Shown: positions 1 through 5,670 of the stretch, piece by piece
How the letters are laid out: every line of letters starts with the position of its first letter
How positions within the stretch are numbered: the stretch's first letter is position 1
Assembly: GCA_005240015.1 (NCBI GenBank)
Contig: SBBV01000106.1
Coordinates: 1-6,742 of the forward strand
DNA from: Candidatus Odyssella thessalonicensis
Lineage (GTDB): Bacteria; Pseudomonadota; Alphaproteobacteria; Bin65
Direction: 5' to 3'
DNA length: 6,742 nucleotides
The notes under the pieces: model-generated
The model's input: only the letters and a program-made list of their open reading frames with translations
The model's database searches: none
Told to the model about the DNA's origin: nothing
Translations under genes and position numbers: made by a program

Positions 1-1286
1 ACGTCCAGGCGCTTGCGCGGCTTGTACATGTCGATGACGCCGCGCGCGAGGTCGAGCGTGTTGGCGCCTTCGTTCACCAGGATCGTGTCCGGCCGCTCCT
101 TGATGATGGTGCGCAGGACGCCGAGCGCGCCGTGATAATCCATCGGAATGTTGTTGTTCATCAGGCGCGGCGCCATCTTGGCGACGTTCTCTTCGCGCTT
201 GGCTTTCACCGCGTTGACCCATTCGGCCGGCGGCGGATCCCACTTGGCGCCCATCGCGTCGAGGAACGCCTCGACGCAGGAGCCGATGTCGCCGACCACC
301 GGGGCGGCGATCTCGACGTTGCTGTCCATCTCCTTGGGCTCGATGTCGACCTGGATGAACCTCTTCGGCGCGTCGCCCCAGGTCTTGCCCTTGCCGTGCG
401 AGAGCAGCCAGTTGAGCCGCGCGCCGATCATCATCACGACGTCGGAGTCCTTGAGCACGGTCGAGCGGGCGGCGCCCGCGCATTGCGGATGCGTGTCGGG
501 CAACAGGCCCTTGGCCATGCTCATCGGCAGGAACGGCGCCCCGGTCTTCTCGACGAAGGCGCGGATCGCGTCGTCGGCCTGCGCGTAGGAGGCGCCCTTG
601 CCGAGGATGATCAGCGGGCGCTTGGCGCTCTTGAGCACCTCGAGCGCGCGCTTGACGGCCGAGGGCGCCGGGATCTGCGCCGGGGCGGCGTCGACCACCT
701 TGACCAGCGACTTGCGGCCGGCGGCGGCGTTCATCACCTGGCCAAACAGCTTGGCGGGGAGATCGAGATAGACGCCGCCCGGGCGACCGGACACGGCTGC
801 GCGGATCGCGCGCGCGAGCCCGATGCCGATGTCCTGCGCGTGCAGGATGCGGTAGGCCGCCTTGCACAAGGGCTTGGCGATCGCGAGCTGGTCCATCTCC
901 TCGTAGTCGCCCTGCTGCAGGTCGACGATCTCGCGCTCGGACGAGCCCGACATCAGGATCATCGGGAAGCAGTTGGTCGTGGCGTGCGCGAGCGCGGTGA
1001 GACCGTTGAGGAAGCCGGGCGCCGAGACGGTCAAGCAGACGCCGGGCTTCTTGGTGAGAAAGCCGGCGATGGCCGCGGCGTAGCCGGCGTTCTGCTCGTG
1101 GCGGAACGAAAGCACGCGGAGCCCGGAGGCCTGCGCCATGCGGCCGAAATCGGTGATCGGGATGCCGGGCACGTTGTAGATCGTGGTGAGGCCGTTGAGC
1201 TTCAGCGCGTCGATCAGCAGATGAAAGCCATCCGTCAGATCCTGCGCGTCCGCCGCCGCCATGGTCTTTGCCGCTGCTTCGGGCAT
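1..1286 (-). CDS. oxc: Oxalyl-CoA decarboxylase, C-terminal part cut off by window edge
   Basis: This thiamine diphosphate (ThDP) enzyme converts oxalyl-CoA to formyl-CoA and CO2 in the cytoplasm, the second step of oxalate breakdown after formyl-CoA:oxalate CoA-transferase. About 428 codons are visible; the Oxalobacter formigenes enzyme has about 568 residues, so roughly the last quarter, including most of the C-terminal ThDP-binding domain, is missing. From memory of that protein, long stretches match: [13 protein letters not shown] (17-29), the [11 protein letters not shown] segment with the ThDP-activating Glu64 (Glu56 there), [13 protein letters not shown] (83-95), and [17 protein letters not shown] (117-133) with Tyr128/Glu129 at the positions of active-site Tyr120/Glu121. 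The middle domain contains [29 protein letters not shown] and EMDSN, followed by NEGAN near the edge. The start at 1286 is chosen because GAGGAGA lies 6 nt upstream; an in-frame Met at codon 9 lacks this. 2-hydroxyacyl-CoA lyase is a relative but fits less well. The gene lies 154 nt downstream of the regulator and may be cotranscribed with it. Confidence 0.93.
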   Translation of the reverse strand, partial: MPEAAAKTMAAADAQDLTDGFHLLIDALKLNGLTTIYNVPGIPITDFGRMAQASGLRVLSFRHEQNAGYAAAIAGFLTKKPGVCLTVSAPGFLNGLTALAHATTNCFPMILMSGSSEREIVDLQQGDYEEMDQLAIAKPLCKAAYRILHAQDIGIGLARAIRAAVSGRPGGVYLDLPAKLFGQVMNAAAGRKSLVKVVDAAPAQIPAPSAVKRALEVLKSAKRPLIILGKGASYAQADDAIRAFVEKTGAPFLPMSMAKGLLPDTHPQCAGAARSTVLKDSDVVMMIGARLNWLLSHGKGKTWGDAPKRFIQVDIEPKEMDSNVEIAAPVVGDIGSCVEAFLDAMGAKWDPPPAEWVNAVKAKREENVAKMAPRLMNNNIPMDYHGALGVLRTIIKERPDTILVNEGANTLDLARGVIDMYKPRKRLD

Positions 1287-1291
1287 GGTCT

Positions 1292-1298
1292 TCTCCTC
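1292..1298 (-). promoter_or_regulatory. Ribosome binding site of oxc
   Basis: On the minus strand the sequence reads GAGGAGA, with the AGGAG core 6 nt before the ATG at 1286. This is the strongest Shine-Dalgarno match near the gene and fixes the start in preference to the Met at codon 9. Confidence 0.8.
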
Positions 1299-1346
1299 AC
1301 TCGTGCCGGCGCGGCGGGCGCTGACTCGCCGAGCGGTTATCGGGTC

Positions 1347-1364
1347 GCGCCCCGGTCCGGGCGC
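1347..1364. other. Short GC-rich inverted repeat between regulator and oxc
   Basis: GCGCCC and GGGCGC form a 6-bp stem around a 6-nt loop, in the 154-nt gap between the regulator stop codon and the oxc start. No T-run follows on either strand, so it is not a convincing intrinsic terminator. It could be a weak attenuating or RNA-stabilising structure, or chance in GC-rich DNA. I see no good promoter for oxc in this gap, which favours readthrough from the regulator gene. Confidence 0.25.
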
Positions 1365-1440
1365 TCAATCCATGGTCATCGGCGCGATTCGACATGCGCG
1401 CCATTTCCAGCCGTGCCGATGCACGAGCGCGCGCGCCGCT

Positions 1441-2130
1441 TCAATCGAAGAACCGGTCGCCGTATTGCTCGACATAGGCGGCGAGGCCGAGCGTGTGCTC
1501 GCGCGAAAGCCGCTCGGCCCGCTCGGTATCGCGCTGCTCGAGCGCGCCGATGATGCCGAGATGGTCCTGGATGGAGCGCTCGGCGCGGTTGTCGCGGCCG
1601 ATCGTGATCTGGCGGATGCCGCGCACATGCAGCAGCAGGTTGTCGGTCATGTCGGCCAGCAGCTTGGAGCCGGAAAGGCGGATGATGGCCTGGTGAAACG
1701 CGATGTTGGCCGAGGAGTATTCGGAGAGGTGCTCGCGCGGCTTGTGGCTCTCGCCGAAGCCTTCGAACATCGGGCGCAGCGTTGCGATCGCCTCGTCGCT
1801 GGCGTTGAGGGTGATGAGCCGCGCGGCCATGCTCTCGAGCGCGGCCCAGGCCTGCACCATCTCGACGATCTCGCGCTTGGTCTTCCGGACGACGATGATC
1901 CCGCGCCGCGGCAGCGACTTGACGAAGCCTTCCTGCTCGAGCATCGCCAGCGCTTCGCGCACGGGCGTGCGGCTGACGCCGAGGCGCTCGGAGAGCTGGC
2001 GCTCGTCGAGCCAGGCCGGCTCGGGCGAGCTGTAGATGTCCATGTTCGTGATGGCCTGCTTCAAAGCCAGGTAGGCCTTGGCCTTGTAGGTCTCTTCGGG
2101 TGCGACACGTTCGATGACGAGATCGGACAC
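1441..2130 (-). CDS. GntR-family transcriptional regulator, FCD (FadR-like) subfamily
   Basis: This is a dimeric DNA-binding regulator whose ligand is probably a small carboxylate, judged from its family and neighbours. Residue numbers here count from an upstream in-frame ATG at 2151. A winged helix-turn-helix occupies about 25-90, with the GntR signature at 49-75 (LDERQLSERLGVSRTPVREAL) and the wing around LPRRGIIV. The all-helical FCD ligand domain covers about 95-230. Its metal-site pattern is visible as Asn149, His153, His197 and His219, with the spacing of the Asp/His/His/His site known in this family; the first ligand is Asn rather than Asp, a common variant. I prefer the GTG at 2130 (codon 8) as start because GGGGAG lies 8 nt before it, whereas the ATG has no ribosome site. 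The ATG form would be 236 residues, the GTG form 229. The gene is divergent from tctA and upstream of oxc, so it likely regulates both and itself. Confidence 0.92.
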   Translation of the reverse strand: MSDLVIERVAPEETYKAKAYLALKQAITNMDIYSSPEPAWLDERQLSERLGVSRTPVREALAMLEQEGFVKSLPRRGIIVVRKTKREIVEMVQAWAALESMAARLITLNASDEAIATLRPMFEGFGESHKPREHLSEYSSANIAFHQAIIRLSGSKLLADMTDNLLLHVRGIRQITIGRDNRAERSIQDHLGIIGALEQRDTERAERLSREHTLGLAAYVEQYGDRFFD

Positions 2131-2138
2131 GGGTTCAT

Positions 2139-2144
2139 CTCCCC
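2139..2144 (-). promoter_or_regulatory. Ribosome binding site deciding the GTG start of the GntR regulator
   Basis: The minus strand reads GGGGAG, 8 nt before the GTG at 2130. The ATG at 2151 overlaps this region upstream and has only a C/A/G-mixed leader without purine-rich complementarity, so GTG is the more likely start. Confidence 0.6.
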
Positions 2145-2163
2145 GGGGCATCGGTGCCGTGGC

Positions 2164-2175
2164 CGCACCGGTGCG
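2164..2175. promoter_or_regulatory. Perfect 12-bp palindrome in the regulator leader
   Basis: CGCACCGGTGCG is a perfect 12-bp palindrome 34 bp upstream of the GTG start of the regulator and downstream of its predicted promoter. It has a different sequence from the twin TGGCATGCCA sites, so if functional it would serve another protein or act in the RNA. A palindrome of this size is not very improbable by chance in GC-rich DNA. Confidence 0.3.
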
Positions 2176-2206
2176 TCTCGAGCGCTAGCGATTATTCGTT
2201 ATGCGA

Positions 2207-2235
2207 GATTTGGCATGCCAGATACCACTTGTCAA
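2207..2235 (-). promoter_or_regulatory. Predicted sigma-70 type promoter of the GntR regulator
   Basis: On the minus strand a perfect -35 hexamer TTGACA (2235-2230) is followed, after 16-17 bp, by a weak -10 (CCAAAT or CAAATC, about 2213-2207). The palindrome TGGCATGCCA (2211-2220) fills the downstream half of the spacer, so a bound repressor would block RNA polymerase. Transcription would start near 2200 and leave a leader of about 70 nt. The -10 match is poor, so the exact register is uncertain. Confidence 0.45.
2211..2220. promoter_or_regulatory. Operator copy 1 (TGGCATGCCA), regulator-proximal
   Basis: This perfect 10-bp palindrome is repeated identically at 2295-2304. Palindromes of the TGG-N4-CCA type are typical targets of FadR/FCD GntR dimers, and this one lies beside such a regulator gene. 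It sits between the -35 and -10 of the predicted regulator promoter, which suggests autorepression. Assignment to this particular regulator is inferred from position. Confidence 0.65.
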
Positions 2236-2280
2236 CGCGGCCACAGCATTGACGCGGCGATTCACTTTACCATGAGACGC

Positions 2281-2310
2281 CTGTCGCTTTATCCTGGCAT
2301 GCCATATACA
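2281..2310 (+). promoter_or_regulatory. Predicted promoter of the tctA-tctC-tctB operon
   Basis: A -10-like TATACA (2305-2310) lies 18 bp downstream of CTGTCG (2281-2286), a weak -35. The second TGGCATGCCA copy directly abuts the -10 inside the spacer. An alternative is TTGACG at 2249-2254 with a weak -10 (CATGAG) around 2271-2276; in that case the operator would lie just downstream of the transcription start. Either arrangement suits repression. Confidence 0.4.
2295..2304. promoter_or_regulatory. Operator copy 2 (TGGCATGCCA), transporter-proximal
   Basis: This is an exact second copy of the 10-bp palindrome, centred 84 bp from the first, which equals eight turns of B-DNA at 10.5 bp per turn. 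Both copies are followed on the plus strand by similar sequence (GATA and TATA). Same-face spacing would allow two dimers to interact through a DNA loop. A weaker 8/10 match, TCGCATGCCG, occurs at 2341-2350. Confidence 0.65.
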
Positions 2311-2372
2311 AGCGTCGGCACGAGAGCGGGCTGCGGGCTGTCGCATGCCGAAAGAACCCAAGGACGTTGGGC

Positions 2373-2377
2373 GGGGA
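2373..2377 (+). promoter_or_regulatory. Ribosome binding site deciding the GTG start of tctA
   Basis: GGGGA ends 7 nt before the GTG at 2385. The competing in-frame TTG at 2367 has only an AAGGA two bases away, which is too close. The GTG start also gives the N-terminus expected for TctA proteins, beginning (M)EEIASLLSGF. Confidence 0.6.
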
Positions 2378-2384
2378 AGCGCAA

Positions 2385-3917
2385 GTGGAAGAAATCGCAT
2401 CGCTGCTGAGCGGATTCGGCGTTGTTCTAACTCCGTTCAACATCCTGCTGATGCTGGTGGGCATCGTCCTCGGCGTCGTCATCGGCGTGCTGCCGGGTCT
2501 CGGGGGTGCCAATGGCGTCGCCATTCTGCTGCCGCTCACCTTCTCCTTGGCGCAGCTGCCCGGCGGCAAGACCTCGGCCATCATCCTGCTGTCGTGCATT
2601 TACTGGGGCGCGCTGTTCGGGGGAGCGATCACCTCGATTCTCTTCAACATACCGGGCGAACCGTGGTCCGTGGCGACGACCTTCGACGGCCATCCCATGG
2701 CGCGCCAGGGCAGGGCCGATCAGGCGCTCACCGCCGCCTTCACATCGTCCTTCGTCGGCGCCCTGCTCGCCGTCATCGTGATCACCTTCTTCGCCCCGCT
2801 GGTGGCACGGTTCGCGCTGAGTTTCGACACGCCGGAGCTGTTTGCGGTCCAGTTCCTTACCTTCGCGAGCTTCGTCGGCGTCGATCGAGCGCCGCCGTTC
2901 AAGACCATCGCGGCGATGGCGCTCGGCTTCGCGTTGGCCTCGGCAGGCTTCGACTCGGTCACCGGCACGTTGCGCATGACCTTCGGCTTCAATGACCTGG
3001 TCAACGGATTTCCGTTCCTGGTCGCCGTCATCGGTCTGTTCGGAATCGGCGAGATTCTGCGGACCATGGAGCAGGGGCTGGCCTTCCGCGGCGTGCACGC
3101 GAAGATCAATCCCAAGGCGGTGATTCAGACCTGGGGCCGCCTCGTTCGGCACTGGTCCACGGCGCTGATGGGGTCCTTCATCGGGTGCTGGATGGGCATC
3201 AAGCCGGGTGGCGCCACGCCTGCATCCTTCATGAGCTACGGCCTCGCCCGGCGCTTCGCCAAGAATCCCGAAGCCTTCGGCAAAGGCGAGATTCGCGGCG
3301 TCGTGGCGCCGGAGACTGCGGCGCACGCCGCCGGCACGACCGCACTGCTGCCGATGCTCACGCTCGGCATCCCGGGATCGCCCACGGCCGCCGTGCTCCT
3401 GGGCGGCCTCCTCATCTGGGGCCTCCAGCCCGGACCGCTCCTCTTCATCGAGCAGAAGGACTTCGTCTGGGGCCTGATCGCCAGCATGTACCTCGGCAAC
3501 GTGGTGGGCCTCCTCATCGTCCTTACCTGCGTGCCGCTCTTCGCCGCGATCCTGCGAATTCCCTTCAGCATCATCGCGCCGGCGATCATGATCCTCTGCG
3601 CGATCGGCGCCTACACAGCGAACAACGCGATGTTCAATCTGTGGATGGTCGTCATGTTCGGCGTGATCGGCTACGTGTTCGTCAAGCTCGACTACCCGCT
3701 GGCGCCCCTGGTGCTCGCGCTCGTGCTGGGCGACAAGGCGGAGGAGGCGTTCCGTCAATCGATGCTAAAGTCGCAGGGAAGCCTCTCGATCTTCTGGTCG
3801 AACTGGCTGGTCGGCATCATCATGAGCCTTGGCGTGCTGTTGCTGTTCTGGCCGATTATCAGCCGGGCGATCGCGCTCGCGCGCGGGCGGACGCGCGTCG
3901 CCGACGCGCCAACCTAG
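2385..3917 (+). CDS. tctA: TTT transporter large membrane subunit, TctA family
   Basis: This is the large integral membrane subunit of a tripartite tricarboxylate transporter, an ion-gradient-driven inner-membrane uptake system that receives substrate from the TctC periplasmic protein. The product is 510 residues, close to the usual ~500, with roughly ten or more hydrophobic segments. Family motifs are clear: GVLPGLGGANGVAILLP (34-50), YWGALFGGAITSILFNIPGEP (73-93) and DGHPMARQGRADQAL (101-115) in the first half; GIKPGGATPASFMSYGL (271-287), FGKGEIRGVVAPE (298-310) and LTLGIPGSPTAAVLLGGLLIWGLQPGP (325-351) in the second. The two PG-containing loops show the internal repeat typical of the family. 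The DYPLAPLVLALVLGDKAEEAFRQS segment (436-459) is the usual C-terminal signature. The GTG start is preferred for its ribosome site; the frame also opens at TTG 2367. The gene is first in its operon, whereas tctA is normally last. Substrate cannot be read from TctA; divergence from oxc suggests oxalate or a related acid. Confidence 0.93.
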   Translation: MEEIASLLSGFGVVLTPFNILLMLVGIVLGVVIGVLPGLGGANGVAILLPLTFSLAQLPGGKTSAIILLSCIYWGALFGGAITSILFNIPGEPWSVATTFDGHPMARQGRADQALTAAFTSSFVGALLAVIVITFFAPLVARFALSFDTPELFAVQFLTFASFVGVDRAPPFKTIAAMALGFALASAGFDSVTGTLRMTFGFNDLVNGFPFLVAVIGLFGIGEILRTMEQGLAFRGVHAKINPKAVIQTWGRLVRHWSTALMGSFIGCWMGIKPGGATPASFMSYGLARRFAKNPEAFGKGEIRGVVAPETAAHAAGTTALLPMLTLGIPGSPTAAVLLGGLLIWGLQPGPLLFIEQKDFVWGLIASMYLGNVVGLLIVLTCVPLFAAILRIPFSIIAPAIMILCAIGAYTANNAMFNLWMVVMFGVIGYVFVKLDYPLAPLVLALVLGDKAEEAFRQSMLKSQGSLSIFWSNWLVGIIMSLGVLLLFWPIISRAIALARGRTRVADAPT

Positions 3918-3942
3918 ACGCTACGGACGTGCCTCGCTACGC

Positions 3943-3961
3943 TTTCGCGTGAACCGCGAAA
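3943..3961 (+). other. Perfect hairpin in the tctA-tctC gap
   Basis: TTTCGCG and CGCGAAA form a perfect 7-bp stem with a 5-nt loop (TGAAC), 25 nt after the tctA stop and 16 nt before the tctC ribosome site. No T-run follows on either strand, so termination is unlikely. Its place at the 5' side of the binding-protein cistron suggests an RNA processing or 5'-end protection element. Confidence 0.45.
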
Positions 3962-3977
3962 AACCGTCATAACCGCA

Positions 3978-3985
3978 AGGAGAGG
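3978..3985 (+). promoter_or_regulatory. Strong ribosome binding site of tctC
   Basis: AGGAGAGG has its AGGAG core 6 nt before the ATG at 3989. It is the best Shine-Dalgarno sequence in the operon, much stronger than that of tctB, consistent with the need for an excess of binding protein. Confidence 0.8.
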
Positions 3986-3988
3986 ACA

Positions 3989-5011
3989 ATGCCGAAGCAA
4001 GCGCAATTCCGATGGACCCGATCCCTGCTGCTGGCCGCCGGCGCCGTGGCGCTGGCCTCGGCGCCCGCTTTCGCCCAGGGCTGGCAGCCTTCGAAGCCGG
4101 TGACCTTCATCATCCCGGCCGGCACCGGCGGCGGCGCCGACCAGATGGCGCGCTTCATCCAGGGCATCGTCAGCAAGCACAACCTGATGACCCAGCCGTT
4201 CGTCGTCGTCAACAAGGCGGGCGGCGCGGGGGCCGAAGGCTTCCTCGACGTCAAGGGCAGCAAGGGCGATCCCCACAAGATCATCATCACGCTCTCGAAC
4301 CTGTTCACGACGCCGCTCGCGACCGGCACGCCGTTCAACTGGAAGGACCTGACCCCCGTCGCGATGCTGGCGCTCGACCAGTTCGTGCTCTGGGTTAACG
4401 CCGAATCGCCCTACAAGACGGCGAAGGAGTACATCGCCGCGGTCAAGGGCGGGGCCGACCGCCAGTTCAAGATGGCCGGCACCGGCTCGAAGCAGGAAGA
4501 CCAGATCATCACCGTCGCGCTCGAGCGGATCACGGGCGGCAAGAAGTTCACCTACATCCCGTTCGCGGGCGGCGGCGCTGTGGCGGTGCAGCTCGTCGGC
4601 AACCACGTGAACTCGACCGTCAACAACCCGATCGAGGCGGTCGCGCAGTGGCGGGCAGGGAAGCTCCGTCCGCTCTGCATTTTCGACGGCAAGCGCAGCA
4701 TCTACACCAACAAGGTCACGCAGACGATGGCGTGGAGCGACATCCCGACCTGCAAGGAATCGGGCGTCGACGTCGAGTACCAGATGCTGCGCGGCATCTT
4801 CATGCCCGCCGGAGTCACCAAGGACCAGGTGGCGTTCTACGTGGGCCTGTTCCAGAAGGTGCGCGAGACGCCGGAGTGGAAGAAGTTCATGGAGGACGGC
4901 GCGTTCAACCAGACCTTCATGGCCGGCGACGAATACGCGAAGTGGGTCGAGGCGGCCGAGAAGACGCACTTCGAGCTGATGAAGGAAGCCGGCTTCCTCG
5001 CGAAGAAGTAG
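3989..5011 (+). CDS. tctC: TTT periplasmic substrate-binding protein, TctC/Bug family
   Basis: This is the extracytoplasmic solute receptor that captures the carboxylate and delivers it to TctA/TctB. The precursor is 340 residues. Its signal peptide has basic residues in the first 11 positions, a hydrophobic core LLLAAGAVALA, and the likely signal peptidase I site AFA|QG after residue 29. The mature part begins WQPSKPVTFIIPAGTGGGADQMAR (32-55), the Bug-family entry motif; Asp51 in GGGAD matches the conserved aspartate that helps bind ligand carboxylates. VVVNKAGGAGAEGF (72-85) is the second family motif, and PFAGGGAVAVQLVGNHVNSTVNNPIEA (191-217) lines the cleft in Bug structures. Bug proteins more often read NxPGAGG here, so this belongs to a divergent subgroup. 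Cys230 and Cys255 could form a disulfide. It is preceded by a strong ribosome site and flanked by hairpins, suggesting higher expression than its neighbours. The ligand is unknown; an oxalate-type acid is inferred only from context. Confidence 0.94.
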   Translation: MPKQAQFRWTRSLLLAAGAVALASAPAFAQGWQPSKPVTFIIPAGTGGGADQMARFIQGIVSKHNLMTQPFVVVNKAGGAGAEGFLDVKGSKGDPHKIIITLSNLFTTPLATGTPFNWKDLTPVAMLALDQFVLWVNAESPYKTAKEYIAAVKGGADRQFKMAGTGSKQEDQIITVALERITGGKKFTYIPFAGGGAVAVQLVGNHVNSTVNNPIEAVAQWRAGKLRPLCIFDGKRSIYTNKVTQTMAWSDIPTCKESGVDVEYQMLRGIFMPAGVTKDQVAFYVGLFQKVRETPEWKKFMEDGAFNQTFMAGDEYAKWVEAAEKTHFELMKEAGFLAKK

Positions 5012-5018
5012 CGAGCCC

Positions 5019-5048
5019 GAGGGCCGGGCCCGCGCCGGCCCGGCCCTC
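5019..5048 (+). other. Perfect 12-bp stem-loop between tctC and tctB
   Basis: GAGGGCCGGGCC (5019-5030) and GGCCCGGCCCTC (5037-5048) form a perfect all-paired 12-bp stem, almost entirely G-C, with a 6-nt loop (CGCGCC), 7 nt after the tctC stop. No T-run follows, so it would not be a classical intrinsic terminator but would strongly block 3'-5' exonucleases. In other transporter operons a hairpin after the binding-protein gene (as between malE and malF) raises its mRNA level above that of the membrane subunits; the same role is inferred here. Partial termination is an alternative. Confidence 0.65.
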
Positions 5049-5074
5049 CGCACGACGAACATGGAAACGATAGG

Positions 5075-5626
5075 ATGAGCGATCGCGAAGGCGGGCCCGA
5101 GGGACCGCGGCTGATTTCGGTGCGCACCATGGACATCGTGGTGGCGCTGATGATGCTGGGCGCAGCGGCGATCGTCATCAGCGACAGTCTCCGCCTCGGC
5201 ATGGGCTGGCAGGAGCTCGTCGGGCCGCAGTCGGGCTATTTCCCCTTCTACATCGGCCTGATCCTCGCCGGCGCCAGCGCCATCAATCTCCTGCGCGCCG
5301 TCTTCGACACGAGGGGGGCGCAGAAGACCTTCACGACCAAGCCGGCCGTCCTGCAGGTGCTGGCGGTGCTGATCCCGCTCGTGATCTACGTGGCGGCCGT
5401 CTACTACATCGGCACCTACGTCGCGTCCGCGATCTACATGGCGCTGTTCATGTGGTACTTCGGCAAGTACGCGATCTGGCGCGGCGCGCTCGTCGGCCTG
5501 GCGGTCTCGTTCGCTTTCTTCCTGATGTTCGAGATCTGGTTTCTGGTACCGCTGCCGAAGGGGCCGATCGACGATCCGCTGGTGCCGATCATCTCCGGGT
5601 TCTTGCGCTCGCTCGGCCTCTACTAG
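5075..5626 (+). CDS. tctB: TTT transporter small membrane subunit, TctB family
   Basis: This is the small, poorly conserved integral membrane partner of TctA. At 183 residues it is at the upper end of the usual 145-180. An N-terminal cytoplasmic stretch of about 18 residues precedes hydrophobic segments near 20-36, 57-77, 92-111, 113-130 and 135-158. The family hallmark GPQSGYFPFYIG (50-61) is present, as is the closing FEIWFLVPLPKGP (152-164). The ribosome site is weak (GGAAA at 5063-5067), in contrast to that of tctC. The start overlaps the stop of a possible five-codon reading frame at 5061. A downstream start at Met19 (5129) is possible and would give a more typical length. Being last in the A-C-B order is unusual; C-B-A is the common arrangement. 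The assignment rests on position between TTT genes plus the GxxxGYFPF motif. Confidence 0.9.
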   Translation: MSDREGGPEGPRLISVRTMDIVVALMMLGAAAIVISDSLRLGMGWQELVGPQSGYFPFYIGLILAGASAINLLRAVFDTRGAQKTFTTKPAVLQVLAVLIPLVIYVAAVYYIGTYVASAIYMALFMWYFGKYAIWRGALVGLAVSFAFFLMFEIWFLVPLPKGPIDDPLVPIISGFLRSLGLY

Positions 5627-5670
5627 GGGCCCTCGTCGCCGTGCCGCTTTCGGTCGGGGATCAGCCGATC

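Noticed and set aside
1347..1364. Inverted repeat as an intrinsic terminator between the regulator and oxc
   Set aside because: The stem is only 6 bp and no T-run follows on either strand.
1297..1404. 35-codon minus-strand frame between the regulator and oxc, ending just before the oxc start
   Set aside because: Its placement is that of a leader peptide, but it has no convincing ribosome site, no regulatory codon run, and an Arg-rich composition expected by chance.
132..1553. Long plus-strand open frame (473 codons) opposite oxc
   Set aside because: It is antisense to the clear oxc match and its product is low-complexity Arg/Gly/Ala/His sequence, typical of a shadow frame in GC-rich coding DNA.
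1441..2130. Asn149 in place of the metal-binding Asp of the regulator's FCD domain
   Set aside because: I considered it as a sign of a lost metal site, but Asn at this position is frequent in the family, and the three His ligands remain.
2427..3758. Long minus-strand open frame (443 codons) opposite tctA
   Set aside because: It is antisense to tctA, with an Arg/Glu/His-rich product lacking any recognisable domain.
3914..5062. Long minus-strand open frame (382 codons) opposite tctC
   Set aside because: It lies fully over tctC, which has a signal peptide, a ribosome site and family motifs; the antisense product shows none.
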